DNA from: Ampullaceana balthica
Lineage: Eukaryota; Mollusca; Gastropoda; Lymnaeidae
NCBI GenBank assembly: GCA_944989445.1
Contig: CALYLW010001393.1
Span: 167,001-231,000, forward strand
Reading direction: 5' to 3'
Length of the DNA stretch: 64,000 nucleotides
Shown here: positions 21,801 to 34,101 of the stretch, piece by piece
How the letters are laid out: every line of letters starts with the position of its first letter
How positions within the stretch are numbered: the stretch's first letter is position 1
The notes under the pieces: generated by a model
The model's input: the letters and a program-made list of their open reading frames with translations, nothing else
What the model was told of the DNA's origin: nothing
Database searches by the model: none
Translations under genes and position numbers: made by a program

Positions 21801-22384
21801 ATCAGGATCTAATTAAATCCACCCACGATGTTTTATGAAACATATAAATAACTTTAACATAGAAAAAAATGGCCCCTAATATTGCTGACAAAGAATAAAA
21901 AAAATAAGTTCTAAAAATGCATAGACATAAATAATGTTTTTAAATAGTTCAATATATTACATTAAAAACACATAAGGTAATGTGCAGACCTTTTATTTTC
22001 CTGTTATAAACTGTATTAAGACTGTAATAAGAATTAAATGTGCTCTTAGTTTGCGGACAGTACATAAGACATGTCCAAACCCCGGCCTGTGGCACACGTT
22101 AAGTTTTAACTGGTCGCGGCCTAATCTTATATAATTAATTAGCTCACAGATTGGTTCTCTAACCACGACATTGAAGTTATAAGAAAAGACGAAACTATTC
22201 GCTCTTTAGTACAGAATAGGATGACTTCAAATGAGGGCAAACATCGATGACCTTTTACATAGGTGGATATTCAGTTAAAACGTACATGAAGTTAATTGCT
22301 GATATGTGTAAAAAAAAATGCCGTGACCTCTGGTGGCAAAACTGATTTTACATTATTATTTATTTTGCATCTTAATAATGTGTG

Positions 22385-22625
22385 TAAAAGATGACTTTTT
22401 GTTAGTGTTGTCTGTCTGCCTGTAAGATTTGTTTGATTGTAAGTGTTGTCTCTTAGTTTGTTCAAATTTGTTTTGATTGCTAGTGGTGTCTTTATGCTAG
22501 AATTGTCTTATTGTCAGTGTGGTTTTTACAGTAAATTATTTTCTACATTAGAAAAAAACTCGTCCAGTATATTAAAATGCAAATGAAATCCATGGCCCAA
22601 GTTTGAACTCACATATATAAACTTA
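22385..22625 (-). repeat. DH-family copy E, distal part
   Basis: Resembles 51165-51625 (TTAGTGTTGTCTGTCTG, CAGTAAATTAT, TGAACTCACATATA-like blocks). It is separated from its partner at 24875-25340 by the Helitron 22626-24874, so that Helitron inserted into a DH copy on the minus strand. Confidence 0.55.
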
Positions 22626-24874
22626 CTAGAAAAATACCCGCACTTTGTAGCGGGAGTGTGCTGACCCTTTATCCAAGTATTAGTTGCTGGTAATTACAAT
22701 TTTTATTTGCCAAGTTAAATTTCAGATTCATCTATTTAGTTAAAATCTTATGAGAAACAGACATATGCCATTTTACCGCGTGAGTTGTTTTCACTTAATG
22801 CAGTGCCTTTTAACAAAACCTTACTATTTAAAAGATATGATTTATTAAATAATGATTCTTGCCGACCATAATAACTAAATTTACAATTTCATTCCCACTT
22901 GTACAAAATTAACATAACTTACAGGTTTTCCGAAAGAGCTCTACCACCCACGTCACTCAAAAATTTAATATATAATTACGAAACTGCATCGTATCACAAT
23001 TCTAAGTTATATAATATTTGTAACCACGTCTATGAGATAAAGAACATGTGGCACTATCCCTTTAAAAGGCAAAAGCTAAGTGACTCATAGCGCAAATGAA
23101 CAAAATTATAAATGTACTGGACCAAAATAACTCCCCCCTTTGACGTATTCATAATTATTTGCACAGGGTAATAATATTTAACATTTTTTTATGTCTCTAT
23201 ATTTTACGATTTATATTTACGGTTTATAAGCAATGTGTATAATTTCAAAAAGGAATCATTTTTTTTTGTTCCCTATTTCGGATAAGGCATCATATTTTGT
23301 AAATTATATTCAATGCACACACACACACCAGATTTTATATATGTAAAATAAAATAAAAATGAAAAAAAAAGATTCAATCGTCTGTTCATAAGTGCATCTT
23401 AAAAATGATTAAAAGGCAATTTTAGAAATGGCCTATGCTATTCTGAATACAAAGGAATGAACATAAAAACATATTCAATTCGCAATTCATATTAAGCGTT
23501 TTCAGGATCGCTTCATTAAATTTAGTCAAGTTTTGTTAATAAATTTGTTATCGAAAGTGTATAATGTATAGTGTATATAAAGCTTAAGTAAACTGTTTTA
23601 AAGTTTAAGTTTATTTGACATTGGCCATCACTTTCAACATAAAATAAACTCGCTACATCTATGTTTTTTAATTAAATGTCGAGTTATGAATTACATTTTT
23701 TTAAAATCCCAATTTTATACATTGCATGTAAAATATTCATACAATGCCTCGTGAAAATAATTGAAATAAAATAATTTAAACGCATATGTAATATATACAG
23801 CTAAGTTGATAATTTCATGTTTGTTTGTTTGTATGCATTAAAAAAAGGCCACTGATTTTTTGACATTTTTCCAAAAGGTCTCTGCCACTGTCGTCTCTAA
23901 AAAAGCTCTTATATATTTACGACACTGCATCGTAACACAATTGTAATTAATACAATATTTGCAACAGCGTTGATGAGATAAAGATAATAAAGATAAATAA
24001 AGAAATTAGGCTATATTCCTAATTTTAAAAAAAAACAAACAAAACAAATCAATTTGATGGTAAAAACGCATGTGAAACCATGACAATAATTGATTTTAAA
24101 AATGACCTATGTTAATCCATCATCAAAGGAATGAACATAACATATTAAATTCGCAATACAATATAATTAAGCGTTTTCAGGATCACTTTATTTAGTTTAA
24201 TCTACTTATGTTAATAGGTCCGGTAGCCTAAATTTAAATAGTTTGAAAAAAATACTGGCACAATTATTACATAAATAGGTTTTTATTACATGTCGAGTTA
24301 TGGAACAGAAAATAATTAAAACAAATTCGCAATTAAATTTAAACGTGTAAACAATTAAATCTAATGCATCGTGTGGCAGTTGTAATTACATATGTTTACT
24401 TGTCTATCTAATATATAGAAAGTAACAGTAAAGAAAATGACAATTCTTTGTACTACACAGCTCAAATTATGAAGCGTACACGAAAATGTGCGCACCGTAA
24501 TTAGACATTATAATATTTTTTGAATGCGCACCGCTGAAAATAAAGTTTTGGGGAAAAAATCGTCACCAAAAGTAACTCGCTTTGAACGACATTTGAACGT
24601 CCGCGTAAATTTGTTCAATACAGAAATGAGGTTAAATTTTTTATTCTTTGTCTCTGCATTTTCTGATTATTTAATTTACGGCATTCGGGCAAAAGGGACA
24701 ATTACAAAAACTAACTTAAAACCACCTTCAGGGTAAAAGGAACCGTCCTGCCAAATTTGGTCCCCGTCCGTCATTTTGTTTTTCCGTGATTGTCTAACAG
24801 AAAGTCGAAAAGTGAAACATACAAACATACAAATATACAAAGATAAAAACACCAACTGAGCTTTATATATTAGA
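22626..24874 (-). mobile_element. Non-autonomous Helitron, family 3 (2.25 kb)
   Basis: Minus-strand start TCTAATATATAAAGCTCAG. The end has hairpin CCCGCTACAAAGTGCGGG, then TATTTTT and CTAG. Flanks are A (22625) and T (24875). Its interior contains a diverged direct duplication: 22890-23560 versus 23855-24220, sharing ACTGCATCGTA-CACAATT, AAAGGAATGAACATAA and TTAAGCGTTTTCAGGATC. No Rep or helicase motif found. Confidence 0.82.
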
Positions 24875-25340
24875 TAAGGGAAGTGTGCAAATTAAAGGAC
24901 ATTCTATTGTCATATCTGGCGTTTGTATTTTTAATGAACGCCGCACTAGAAAGCACCATTATTTAACTAATTATAATTAGGTTGTAATTAGACAATTTAA
25001 TTGTTTGGCAAGATTGATGAGAAGATTATATTATTTCCTTAAATTTAGGTTAAATTGCAATATTAACGTTTATGTGACATAATATTACTTTTTTGTATTG
25101 CTTACACTTTGTATTGCATGTAACTAAATAGGATTTTATAGTAATATTTAATTCGAAGGAAATATACATTTTTAGAATGCTAGTTATTTATATTTAGAAA
25201 AGTATAAATGTAATACTCTTTATCGATCTGTATTCCTTTGCGTAATTGATGAACTACAGAGACGCTTTATGTCTTTCATTAAATTATGTTTATTTAAGTG
25301 GCATGCCACTTGACTTCGATCTCTGTAATAAGGGATACAG
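24875..25340 (-). repeat. DH module, type 1, copy E (reverse)
   Basis: Read on the minus strand: hairpin 1 ATCCCT/AGAGAT (25336-25319, with G-T pairs); hairpin 2 AAGTGGCATGCCACTT (25311-25296), a perfect palindrome; and 340 bp on, the GTGC hairpin (24960-24935) with outer stem AATG/CGTT. A 108-codon plus-strand frame (25246-25572) starts inside this module and is probably spurious. Confidence 0.65.
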
Positions 25341-26253
25341 TTTCAAAGAATTGCTAGATATCTCCTACCCTCAGTATAGACTGATTTCGATTAAAACAAT
25401 TTCCTGTCAAGGGCTCACTTCATTTGATTTTAAATGTTTCATAAAATTAGTTAATACTTGCAAAAGGAAAATTCAACAACTTAGCATTGACTTTGTTGCA
25501 TCAAAGATTAAATACCGAGTGAGTGATAATATTATTGTTACTTTTAACACTAAGTTTTGTAACCACTCATAAAAATGTCTAATATCAAATAAAAGCATTT
25601 CTTAAAATTTCGGCTGATCCATCTTTCACAATTACAGACTTACGTCATTTGTTTTATTAGAAAGATGTTAATAGCAAGGATAGTGGTGACTGTAAACAAA
25701 TTATAACTTTTATAATACTTAGATACTTAGATACTGTGTCATGTTTTGAAGTGATCAGTTCCTTGATGCTGTTTATTAATGTGAACACATGTTAACATAA
25801 TCTTCTATTAAGATCCTTTGATTCATGTTATTAACTCAGCTATATATGAGCTGATATCGACTGCATAGCGGAAAACTTCAATGCACGTCCAACGATTCAT
25901 TGATTTATCTCATTGACAATTATGTTACTAATATTCTTTACTCTTCTCTCAAAATTTCCCTTCAAACCATTTTATTAGGAACATGTCTAATTGTTGATAT
26001 TTCCATAAATATATTTTCTAATTCTATCTATAATCTAATTGAGAGTTAAAGTAGGTCTGTCTTGTTAATGTGTCTAATAAGGGGTGGCAAATAAAAACAT
26101 ATCTAACATTTTGGAGTTATGTGACCTTGATGGATGCCTAACATAAAAGTTCGCTAAAAATATCACACGTTCATGCAATAAACCATGTTTTTTAAAATTT
26201 TATTAAGAGTAACATGATTAAAACGCCTTAAAAAGCAGTCAGTTATAAAGATG
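25341..26253. other. AT-rich stretch without recognised features
   Basis: No repeat family, RNA or credible coding signal seen. The frame ending at 25572 lacks any recognisable motif. Confidence 0.4.
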
Positions 26254-26775
26254 TAAGTATCGAATGATTAGGCCTCAAGTACACATATCAGTTTAGACAA
26301 GACAGACACATAAGTATCGAATGATTAGGCCTCATGTACACATATCAGTTTAGACAAGACAGACACATACGTATCTAATGATTAGGCATCATGTACACAT
26401 ATCAGTTTAGACAAGACAGACACATAAGTATCGAATGATTAGGCCTCAAGTACACATATCAGTTTAGACAAGACAGACACATAAGTATCAAATGATTAGG
26501 CCTCAAGTACACTTATCAGTTTAGACAAGACAGACACATACGTATCTAATGATTAGGCCTCATGTACACATATCAGTTTAGACAAGACAGACACATACGT
26601 ATCTAATGATTAGGCCTCATGTACACATATCAGTTTAGACAAGACAGACACATAAGTATCAAATGATTAGGCCTCAAGTACACATATCAGTTTAGACAAG
26701 ACAGACACATACGTATCTAATGATTAGGCCTCATGTACACATATCAGTTTAGACAAGACAGACACATACGTATTG
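26254..26775. repeat. 57-bp minisatellite, about 9 units
   Basis: Unit TAAGTATCGAATGATTAGGC followed by CTCAAGTACACATATCAGTT and TAGACAAGACAGACACA. Variants differ at single sites (AAGTATC/CGTATCT, CAAG/CATG), giving clear unit types. Confidence 0.95.
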
Positions 26776-27114
26776 AATGCAGTAAAAACAGATTAAACTT
26801 GAAATAATGGATAAAGTTTACATTGTCATTTATTGCTGTTGTGTTCTTTAGTCAGATTTAATGTGTGTAAGTTCAATGTGATTCGTCTCTCTATAATAGT
26901 TGATCCATTACCTCTATTGTGGTCATATCTTGATACATAAATTAATTGCTGCTGAAGTCAACTGAAAACTTGACTTCACATAAACAGAATCAATTCAACG
27001 GAATAAATATCAAACATTTTATTTGTCAAGCAATGTCGCTCTTCCCTGTTTCTCACATTCTAGAAAATGCACCAGTAAATATTCAGGTGAATCTATGAGA
27101 GCTAAACTTTAAGG
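26776..27114. other. Spacer between two minisatellites
   Basis: AT-rich; no feature recognised. Confidence 0.4.
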
Positions 27115-27665
27115 GCAAATTACGACACAGTTGTCTCTTCACAATTAACTACAGGTGGCACAAGCAAGTTACGATACATTTGTCTCTTCACACTTAACTT
27201 CCAATAGCACAAGCAAGTTACGATACAGTTGTCTCTTCACAATTAACTACAGGTGGCACAAGCAAGTTACGATACAATTGTCTCTTCACACTTAACTACA
27301 TGTAGCACAAGCAAGTTACGATACAGTTGTCTCTTCACAATTAACTACAGGTGGCACAAGCAAGTTACGATACAGTTGTCTCTTCACAATTAACTACATG
27401 TAGCACAAGCAAGTTACGATACAGTTGTCTCTTCACAATTAAATACAGGTGGCACAAGCAAGTTACGATACAGTTGTCTCTTCACAATTAACTACAGGTG
27501 GCACAAGCAAGTTACGATACAGTTGTCTCTTCACAATTAACTACAGGTGGCACAAACAAGTTATGATACAGTTGTCTCTTCACAATTAACTACAGGTGGC
27601 ACAAGCAAGTTACGATACAGTTGTCTCTTCACAATTAACTACAGGTGGCACACGCAAGTTACATG
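27115..27665. repeat. 49-bp minisatellite, about 11 units
   Basis: Unit AAGTTACGATACAGTTGTCT, CTTCACAATTAACTACAGGT, GGCACAAGC. Alternative segments (ACAGGTGG versus ACATGTAG) mark unit types. Confidence 0.95.
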
Positions 27666-27742
27666 CAAAGTTGCACATTTTTAGGAATGTTTACATTTCT
27701 CTTGCTAACAAAAACAGAATAAGTCATTTGAGTCGTTTAACC

Positions 27743-27885
27743 AAACCATGTTGTCAATTACGTCATCTCTGTGACGTAACACATAAATGTACTTGTAACC
27801 AAGACAGTATCTAAACCATGTTGTCAATTACGTCATCTCTGTGACGTAACACATAAATGTACTTGTAACCAAGACAATATCTAAA
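27743..27885. repeat. 70-bp direct duplication with CRE-like palindrome
   Basis: Two near-identical 70-bp copies, each with the inverted repeat TTACGTCATCTCTGTGACGTAA. Each half contains TGACG/CGTCA, the core of CREB/ATF sites. The second copy abuts the hAT terminus at 27887. Confidence 0.75.
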
Positions 27886-27964
27886 CCAGGGGTCTCCAAA
27901 CAAGTCTCGGAACAAGTACAGGCCAACAACTTGACACACTTTCAGCACTGCAAGGTCTTCATGG

Positions 27965-28445
27965 GTGAAGCAACAGCTGAGTTCCCCACATTATTTGCAT
28001 GCGAGATCATCAAAGACCTCCAGCTTTAGTTATAGGATCGGTTTTCTGACTTGGAAGGCAGAAGAAGTGGGGCTATTTCAAAATCCATTTGAAGCTGATG
28101 TGGATAGTTGCTCATATGAACTGCAGCTGGAAGTCATTAATTTGTAAGCAAATGATTTCCTTCAAAGAAGGAGTTCAAAGAAGGACTTTTGAGTTTTTAC
28201 CAGTTTTTTTCCCAAGGAAGACTTCACTAATGGTAAAGCTGTTGCATCAAGGTACCTTTCAATCTTTGGAACAACATACTTGTGTGAACAGACATTTTCG
28301 AGGATTAAATACGGGTAAAACATTTTGACGACTAACTTTGTTGATGATAATCTCAGGTCACTGTTGATGCAAGGGACATCAAATCTAAATCCAGAAACAT
28401 CTATTATTTTGGCATTCAGGAAACAATTTCACCATTCCCACTAAT
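27965..28445 (+). pseudogene. hAT (Charlie/GTF2IRD2-like) transposase C-terminal relic
   Basis: Frame 27965-28147 reads LFQNPFEADVDSCSYELQL. After frameshifts follow FFPKEDFTNGKAVASRYLSI and FGTTYLCEQTFSRIKYG, then NLRSLLMQGTSNLNPE. These blocks are typical of the C-terminal dimerisation end of Charlie-like transposases and their domesticated relatives. Stops and shifts rule out function. Confidence 0.85.
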
Positions 28446-28528
28446 ACAGGTGTTCATGTGCAGAGTATCGATATATTATTAAATAATATTAAATAATAAT
28501 AATATTAAAAACAAGACAATATTAAATA

Positions 28529-29294
28529 TAAGGGTTGCGGAAATTAACGATTAATTTCTCGATTAATTGTTTAAAAATTTGACGATTCAATTATTTTTTT
28601 AACGATTAATCGACCCATCACTTAAAATTATTGGACGTCAAAAAGTTATTACAAAAATTATATATAAAGATTAGCCGCCGATAAACAATTAATTTTCTGA
28701 CGATCACAAGAAAATTTTGGTTTTAAACTATTGACTGACGGGAATGTTCAAAATGTTTATTAAGTTTGCCTACCACTTTCGCCTACTTATCAAACCAAAT
28801 GAAAAGCATATTAAGCTAATGGCAGTAATGGAATCTGACTCAGAGCCAGAAAATGACAACAGCTCTTCTGATGAATTACTGCGTTACAAAATGGAGATGA
28901 AAGTTCCTGAATCCATTAACCCTCTATAATAGTGGAAACATAATGAACACCGATATCTGATAATGTTATTCCTTGCCAAGACCGTTTTGTGAATACCAGT
29001 TACCTCAGTTCTATGTGAATGATTGTTCAGCTCCGCATGTTATATTGTCAATTAGACACGCTCATCACTTGAACAAAATAATGTCAACATACTTGTCTTT
29101 TTGTGGAGTTGGTTAAAAGATGACATATAAAGGAGACATTCCAGTGTTCTGTAGATTTTCAATAATAACGTTTAATAAGTGTTACTTATGACATCTTAAA
29201 TTTACATTTTTTGCTCTAATCGAAATTAACCATTAATTAATCGTTAATTTTTCAAAAGTTAACGATTAAATTTAAATTAATCGTTAAAAGTCAT
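28529..29294 (+). mobile_element. hAT element (TAGGGCTG family) nested in Charlie-type hAT
   Basis: A perfect 8-bp duplication ATTAAATA flanks it (28521-28528 and 29295-29302). The ends contain the family's ATTAACGATTAATTTCTCGA and AATTAATCGTTAAAAG blocks. It is an internal-deletion derivative that keeps the transposase C-terminus. Confidence 0.88.
28800..29127 (+). pseudogene. hAT transposase C-terminus (dimerisation region) relic
   Basis: Frame 28744-28929 contains MESDSEPENDNSSSDELLRY and VPESINPL, then WWKHNEHRY across a stop, matching the hAT NPL-x-WW signature. Further on, in another frame, RSSLEQNNVNILVFL matches the last conserved helix. Broken by stops. Confidence 0.75.
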
Positions 29295-29423
29295 ATTAAA
29301 TATATAATTAAAAACATCTATGTTTTTATTCTTTCTTATTTAGACCTCTAGTGTGTAGTCGGCCCACAAACTGCTGTCTGAGAGTTAATGCGGCCCTCCG
29401 GCAGAAATGTTTGGAGACCCGTG

Positions 29424-29960
29424 TGAAAATCTTACAGCACTGACCCGATTCGGCTATAGAGACAAATTGAGTCTGGAAACATATTTATGGTAGAGTTTTA
29501 TTTCTATAATGATTTATATTAATAGTTTGAATTAAATATTATGTTTAATATAGATCAATTAATAAATAGGTTGAAATCTAATTAAAAAATACCAAAATTT
29601 GCTTACAATACCAAAAAAAAATTCGCAAAATGTTGTCTATAAATTTTCTATCTCTTCGCCTTTTTAGTTATTGAAAATTATGTTTGTGTATTTTAATGAA
29701 AACATACATGTTATATCGATCAACGCTCGGACTTGCCAAAGAAGCTCACAGTCGCACGGCCCGGCAGCACACAGATAGGCGACTAATTCTCTAAACCCAA
29801 GCGTCTATTATCAATAAATACACAGTAAACGTGCTTGACCTCTGAACTCATGGGTAACGTCTTGGTATAGGACAAAACCTTACTCAGATGCGTACCTCAC
29901 TTAAGGGTAGAAGCAAACAAAGACCTATCATTGTTTATTAACATAATTTAATATCTGCAT
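29424..29960. other. No recognised feature
   Basis: AT-rich sequence; no ORF or repeat assigned. Confidence 0.35.
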
Positions 29961-30690
29961 TTTGCGCCGCTCTATACTGCCAACAACGCTACTCCAACAA
30001 AGCCTTGTTTAAGAGTCCTTTCAAGCTGACAGATAACCATTTTATATAACATTGTAAGTATCCAATCTTGTAGACAACAAGTGAAGTTTATTATACAACA
30101 TATTTATCGACTATTATTTAGTAATTTTCAAGTGATCTGTCACAATCCTCTGAAATAAACGTGTTAAAATTGGAATAAATCTGTATCTAGGGCAGTAGAA
30201 TCCCAACATTTCATTGGCATTGTATCTCTATTTATAGGGATCGAGATCAAGTGATACGGCACTTGAATAAAAAAAAACTTGTTTGTGTTCCACACACTTA
30301 ATTGGACCTGTTATGGCTCAAAATTGACGTAAGCATCCATGTTAAAATACATATATAACTTTGCTAGTTTGTTTAAAATTCCAAATAAAGACAAATTTAA
30401 AATATAATGTGTTCTCCGAATTGTATGTTTCTATATATTTTTTATGTTAGGTTCATACAAAAATCTAAGTAGCAAAAGTCGGTAATACTAAGAGTCATAG
30501 AAATATAAATTATTGTTAAATTAACATTTTTTTCCTTGTCATTAATTGTCCAAAGTAAGTTTGGTAAAGAACAATTTAAATTTCATATTATATACAACAG
30601 CACCGGTGCTTTGTGGTGCATCGGTTAAGTAAAAATAATTTCTATTTCCACCATTTAACAACATAGAAAACTGTGGCATTTCCTTTTATT
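29961..30690 (+). repeat. DH-family copy C with type 2 module
   Basis: Hairpin 1 ATCTCTA/TAGGGAT (30224-30241). Hairpin 2 CAAGTG/CACTTG with six-base loop (30248-30265), then AATAAA. The GTGC hairpin (30602-30625) has outer stem ACCG/CGGT, replacing AGCG/CGCT of copies B and D with pairing kept. Confidence 0.72.
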
Positions 30691-30775
30691 TTCTACATAT
30701 TATATAGCTTCAATTACATGCTCATTTGTTTTCAGTTAGCAGTTATATTTCAGTTTGGTGCATAGTTTTTATGTT

Positions 30776-32480
30776 AGGTGAGTGCTGTGTCAGTTATTAT
30801 GACTACGGTTTTAGTTAGGTGAGTACTGTTTCAATTAGGTGAGTACTATTTCAATTAGGTGAGTACTGTTTCAGTTAGGTGAGTACTGTTTCAGTTAGGT
30901 GAGTACTGTTTCAGTTAGGTGAGTACTGTTTCAGTTAGGTGAGTACTGTTTCAGTTAGGTGAGTACTGTTTCAGTTAGGTGAGTACTGTTTCAGTTAGGT
31001 GAGTACTGTTTCAGTTAGGTGAGTACTGTTTCAGTTAGGTGAGTACTGTTTCAATTAGGTGAGTACTGTTTCAGTTAGGTGAGTACTGTTTCAGTTATGA
31101 TGACTACTGTTTCAATTAGGTGAGTACTGTTTCAATTAGGTGAGTACTGTTTCAATTAGGTGAGTACTGTTTCAGTTAGGTGAGTACTGTTTCAGTTAGG
31201 TGAGTACTGTTTCAGTTAGGTGAGTACTGTTTCAGTTAGGTGAGTACTGTTTCAGTTAGGTGAGTACTATTTCAATTAGGTGAGTACTGTTTCAGTTAGG
31301 TGAGTACTGTTTCAGTTAGGTGAGTACTGTTTCAGTTAGGTGAGTACTGTTTCAGTTAGGTGAGTACTGTTTCAATTAGTGAGTACTGTTTCAGTTAGGT
31401 GAGTACTGTTTCAGTTAGGTGAGTACTGTTTCAGTTAGGTGAGTACTGTTTCAGTTAGGTGAGTACTGTTTCAGTTAGGTGAGTACTGTTTCAGTTAGGT
31501 GAGTACTGTTTCAGTTAGGTGAGTACTGTTTCAGTTAGGTGAGTACTGTTTCAGTTAGGTGAGTACTGTTTCAGTTATTATGACTACTGTTTCAATTAGG
31601 TGAGTACTGTTTCAGTTAGGTGAGTACTGTTTCAGTTATTATGACTACTGTTTCAATTAGGTGAGTACTGTTTCAATTAGGTGAGTACTGTTTCAATTAG
31701 GAGAGTACTGTTTCAATTAGGTGAGTACTGTTTCAGTTAGGTGAGTACTGTTTCAATTAGGTGAGTACTGTTTCAATTATGTGAGTACTGTTTCAATTAG
31801 GTGAGTACTGTTTCAGTTAGGTGCGTACTGTTTCAGTTATTATGACTACTGTTTCAATTAGGTGAGTACTGTTTCAGTTAGGTGAGTACTGTTTCAGTTA
31901 TTATGACTACTGTTTCAATTAGGTGAGCACTGTTTCAGTTAGGTGAGTACTATTTCAATTAGGTGAGTACTATTTCAATTAGGTGAGTACTATTTCAATT
32001 AGGTGAGTACTGTTTCAGTTAGGTGAGTACTATTTGAATTAGGTGAGTACTATTTCAATTAGGTGAGTACTATTTCAATTAGGTGAGTACTATTTCAATT
32101 AGGTGAGTACTGTTTCAGTTAGGTGAGTACTGTTTCAGTTAGGTGAGTACTATTTCAATTAGGTGAGTACTATTTCAATTAGGTGAGTACTGTTTCAATT
32201 AGGTGAGTACTATTTCAATTAGGTGAGTACTATTTCAATTAGGTGAGTACTATTTCAATTAGGTGAGTACTTTTTCAATTAGGTTAGTACTATTTCAATT
32301 AGGTGAGTACTATTTCAATTAGGTGAGTACTATTTCAATTAGGTGAGTACTGTTTCAGTTAGGTGAGTACTATTTCAATTAGGTGAGTACTATTTCAATT
32401 AGGTGAGTACTATTTCAATTAGGTGAGTACTGTTTCAGTTAGGTGAGTAATGTTTCAGTTAGGTTCGTAATGTTTTATTT
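30776..32480. repeat. 20-bp minisatellite, about 85 units
   Basis: Unit GTGAGTACTGTTTCAGTTAG. Two linked variants dominate: CTGTTTCAGTT on the left two-thirds and CTATTTCAATT on the right third. A 21-bp variant (GTTATTATGACTACTGTTTC) recurs at about 31573, 31634, 31838 and 31899. Each standard unit contains TTAG|GTGAGTA, close to the 5' splice-site consensus, on the plus strand. Confidence 0.95.
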
Positions 32481-33023
32481 ACTTTAGTACTGTTTGAGTT
32501 AAGTGGGCGGAATTTTATTTTTAAGTATGTAATCCTATACTTTGGTTTTTATATAAACTTTTGAGGAATTACGGTAATCTGAAGGGGTTCTTACCACGAT
32601 TTCACGGTAAGTGAACAGTTATGAATCCCGTACCCTCAATGGTTGGTATTTTTTTTGTAAATGATGTTAACCTGAGCTGGAGTGTATTCAACCAGATGTC
32701 AAAAGTTTCATGTCTATCACATGTGTGATTCAGCAATGCATTAAGACGAATATACACTCATTCATTTTTACTTTCTCGTATTCAAGGTATGTGGAAAAGT
32801 ATTGCAATTTCTTAAAAAATAGAAATTAGATTTTAACTTATCTCGACGTTATATACTGTTTTGAAAGTTATCCAATATTGACTCTTTGTGTGTGTGTGTT
32901 TTGGGTGTGTGTTTGTGTGTGTGTGGAAATTACATCGTGAGTATTATCTACTGGGACGAAATTTCAAATATAAATATAAGATCATATATAACAACTTTCA
33001 TAAGGCACGTTATATTTTAAAGC
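32481..33023. other. Non-coding stretch with a (GT)n tract
   Basis: A GT-rich simple repeat lies at 32889-32932. Otherwise nothing recognised. Confidence 0.5.
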
Positions 33024-33140
33024 AGTGGTTCCTAACCTGTTGTGGTCCATGCACCCTTCAGATGCCCAAAAAAGTTCATGCACCCCCTCGTGAAACTTGC
33101 AGAAAATGCATAATAAACTATTTTTATTTTAGGCCATAGA
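33024..33140 (+). mobile_element. hAT-type end fragment
   Basis: CAGTGGTTCCTAACCTG at 33024 resembles the CAGTGGTTCTCAACCT termini of many animal hAT elements, followed by a CACCC-rich segment. No matching right end seen. Confidence 0.4.
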
Positions 33141-33291
33141 CAACAGGCAGTTTAGTGAGAGATCTGCTGCTTCTTATGATCAATCAGCGATTTAAATTTT
33201 GAGACTTTTGGACCAAGATATACTGTTATATATACCCGTCATATGTCCTAACTCAGTTTGTGGCACCATGATATAATTAACTTAATAAACA

Positions 33292-34040
33292 CTCTTTTTA
33301 TCATCTTGTTCTGAGTATGACACTAGATATATACGCTCTTTTTATCATCCTTTTCTGAGTATTACACTAGAGATAAACACTCTTTTTATCATCTTGTTCT
33401 GAGTATGACACTAGAGATAAACACTCTTTTTATCATCTTGTTCTGAGTATGAAACTAGAGATAAACACTCTTTTTATCATCTTGTTATGAGTATGACACT
33501 AGAAATAAACACTCTTTTTATCATCTTGTTCTGAGTATGACACTAGAGATAAACACTCTTTTTATCATCTTGTTCTGACTATGACACTAGAGATATATGC
33601 TCTGTTTATCACCTTGTTCTGAGAATGACACTAGGGATAATCACTCTTTTTATCATCTTCTTCTGAGTATGATACTAGAGATAAACACTCTTTTTATCAT
33701 CTTTTTCTGAGTATGATACTAGAGATATACGCTCTTTTTATCATATTGTTCTGAGTATAAGACTAAAGATATATGCTCTTTTTATCATCTGGTTCTAAGT
33801 ATGACACTAGAGATATACACTCTTTTTATCATCTTGTTCTGAGTATAAGACTAAAGATATATGCTCTTTTTATCATCGTGTTCTGAGTATGACACTAGAG
33901 ATAAACGCTATTTTTATCATCTTGTTCTGAGTATGACACTATATATATATATGCTCCTTTTATCATCTTGTTCTGAGTGTGACACTAGATATATATATGC
34001 TCTTTTTATCATCTTGTTCTGAGTATGACACTAGAGATAT
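33292..34040. repeat. 44-bp minisatellite, about 17 units
   Basis: Unit CTCTTTTTATCATCTTGTTC, TGAGTATGACACTAGAGATA, AACA, with scattered substitutions. Confidence 0.93.
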
Positions 34041-34101
34041 AATTACGGGACTAATTATGGTGGGGGTGACTTTGGATCCTGCACTTTGTTTCTCACCAGC
34101 A

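Larger units (their letters stand above)
27887..29423 (+). mobile_element. Charlie-type hAT element with nested hAT
   Basis: Ends CAGGGGTCTCCAAAC and GTTTGGAGACCCGTG form inverted repeats. The interior 27965-28445 holds a decayed transposase 3' part, and a second hAT (28529-29294) is inserted downstream. Flanking 8-mers (ATCTAAAC, TGAAAATC) do not match, so one flank was probably altered. Confidence 0.8.

Noticed and set aside
25246..25572. 108-residue plus-strand ORF as a gene
   Set aside because: Its start lies inside the DH double hairpin, and there is no recognisable motif or supporting context.
30776..32480. CRISPR-like array of short repeats
   Set aside because: Repeats are contiguous with no unique spacers, and the host is clearly eukaryotic. 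The same applies to the other arrays here.
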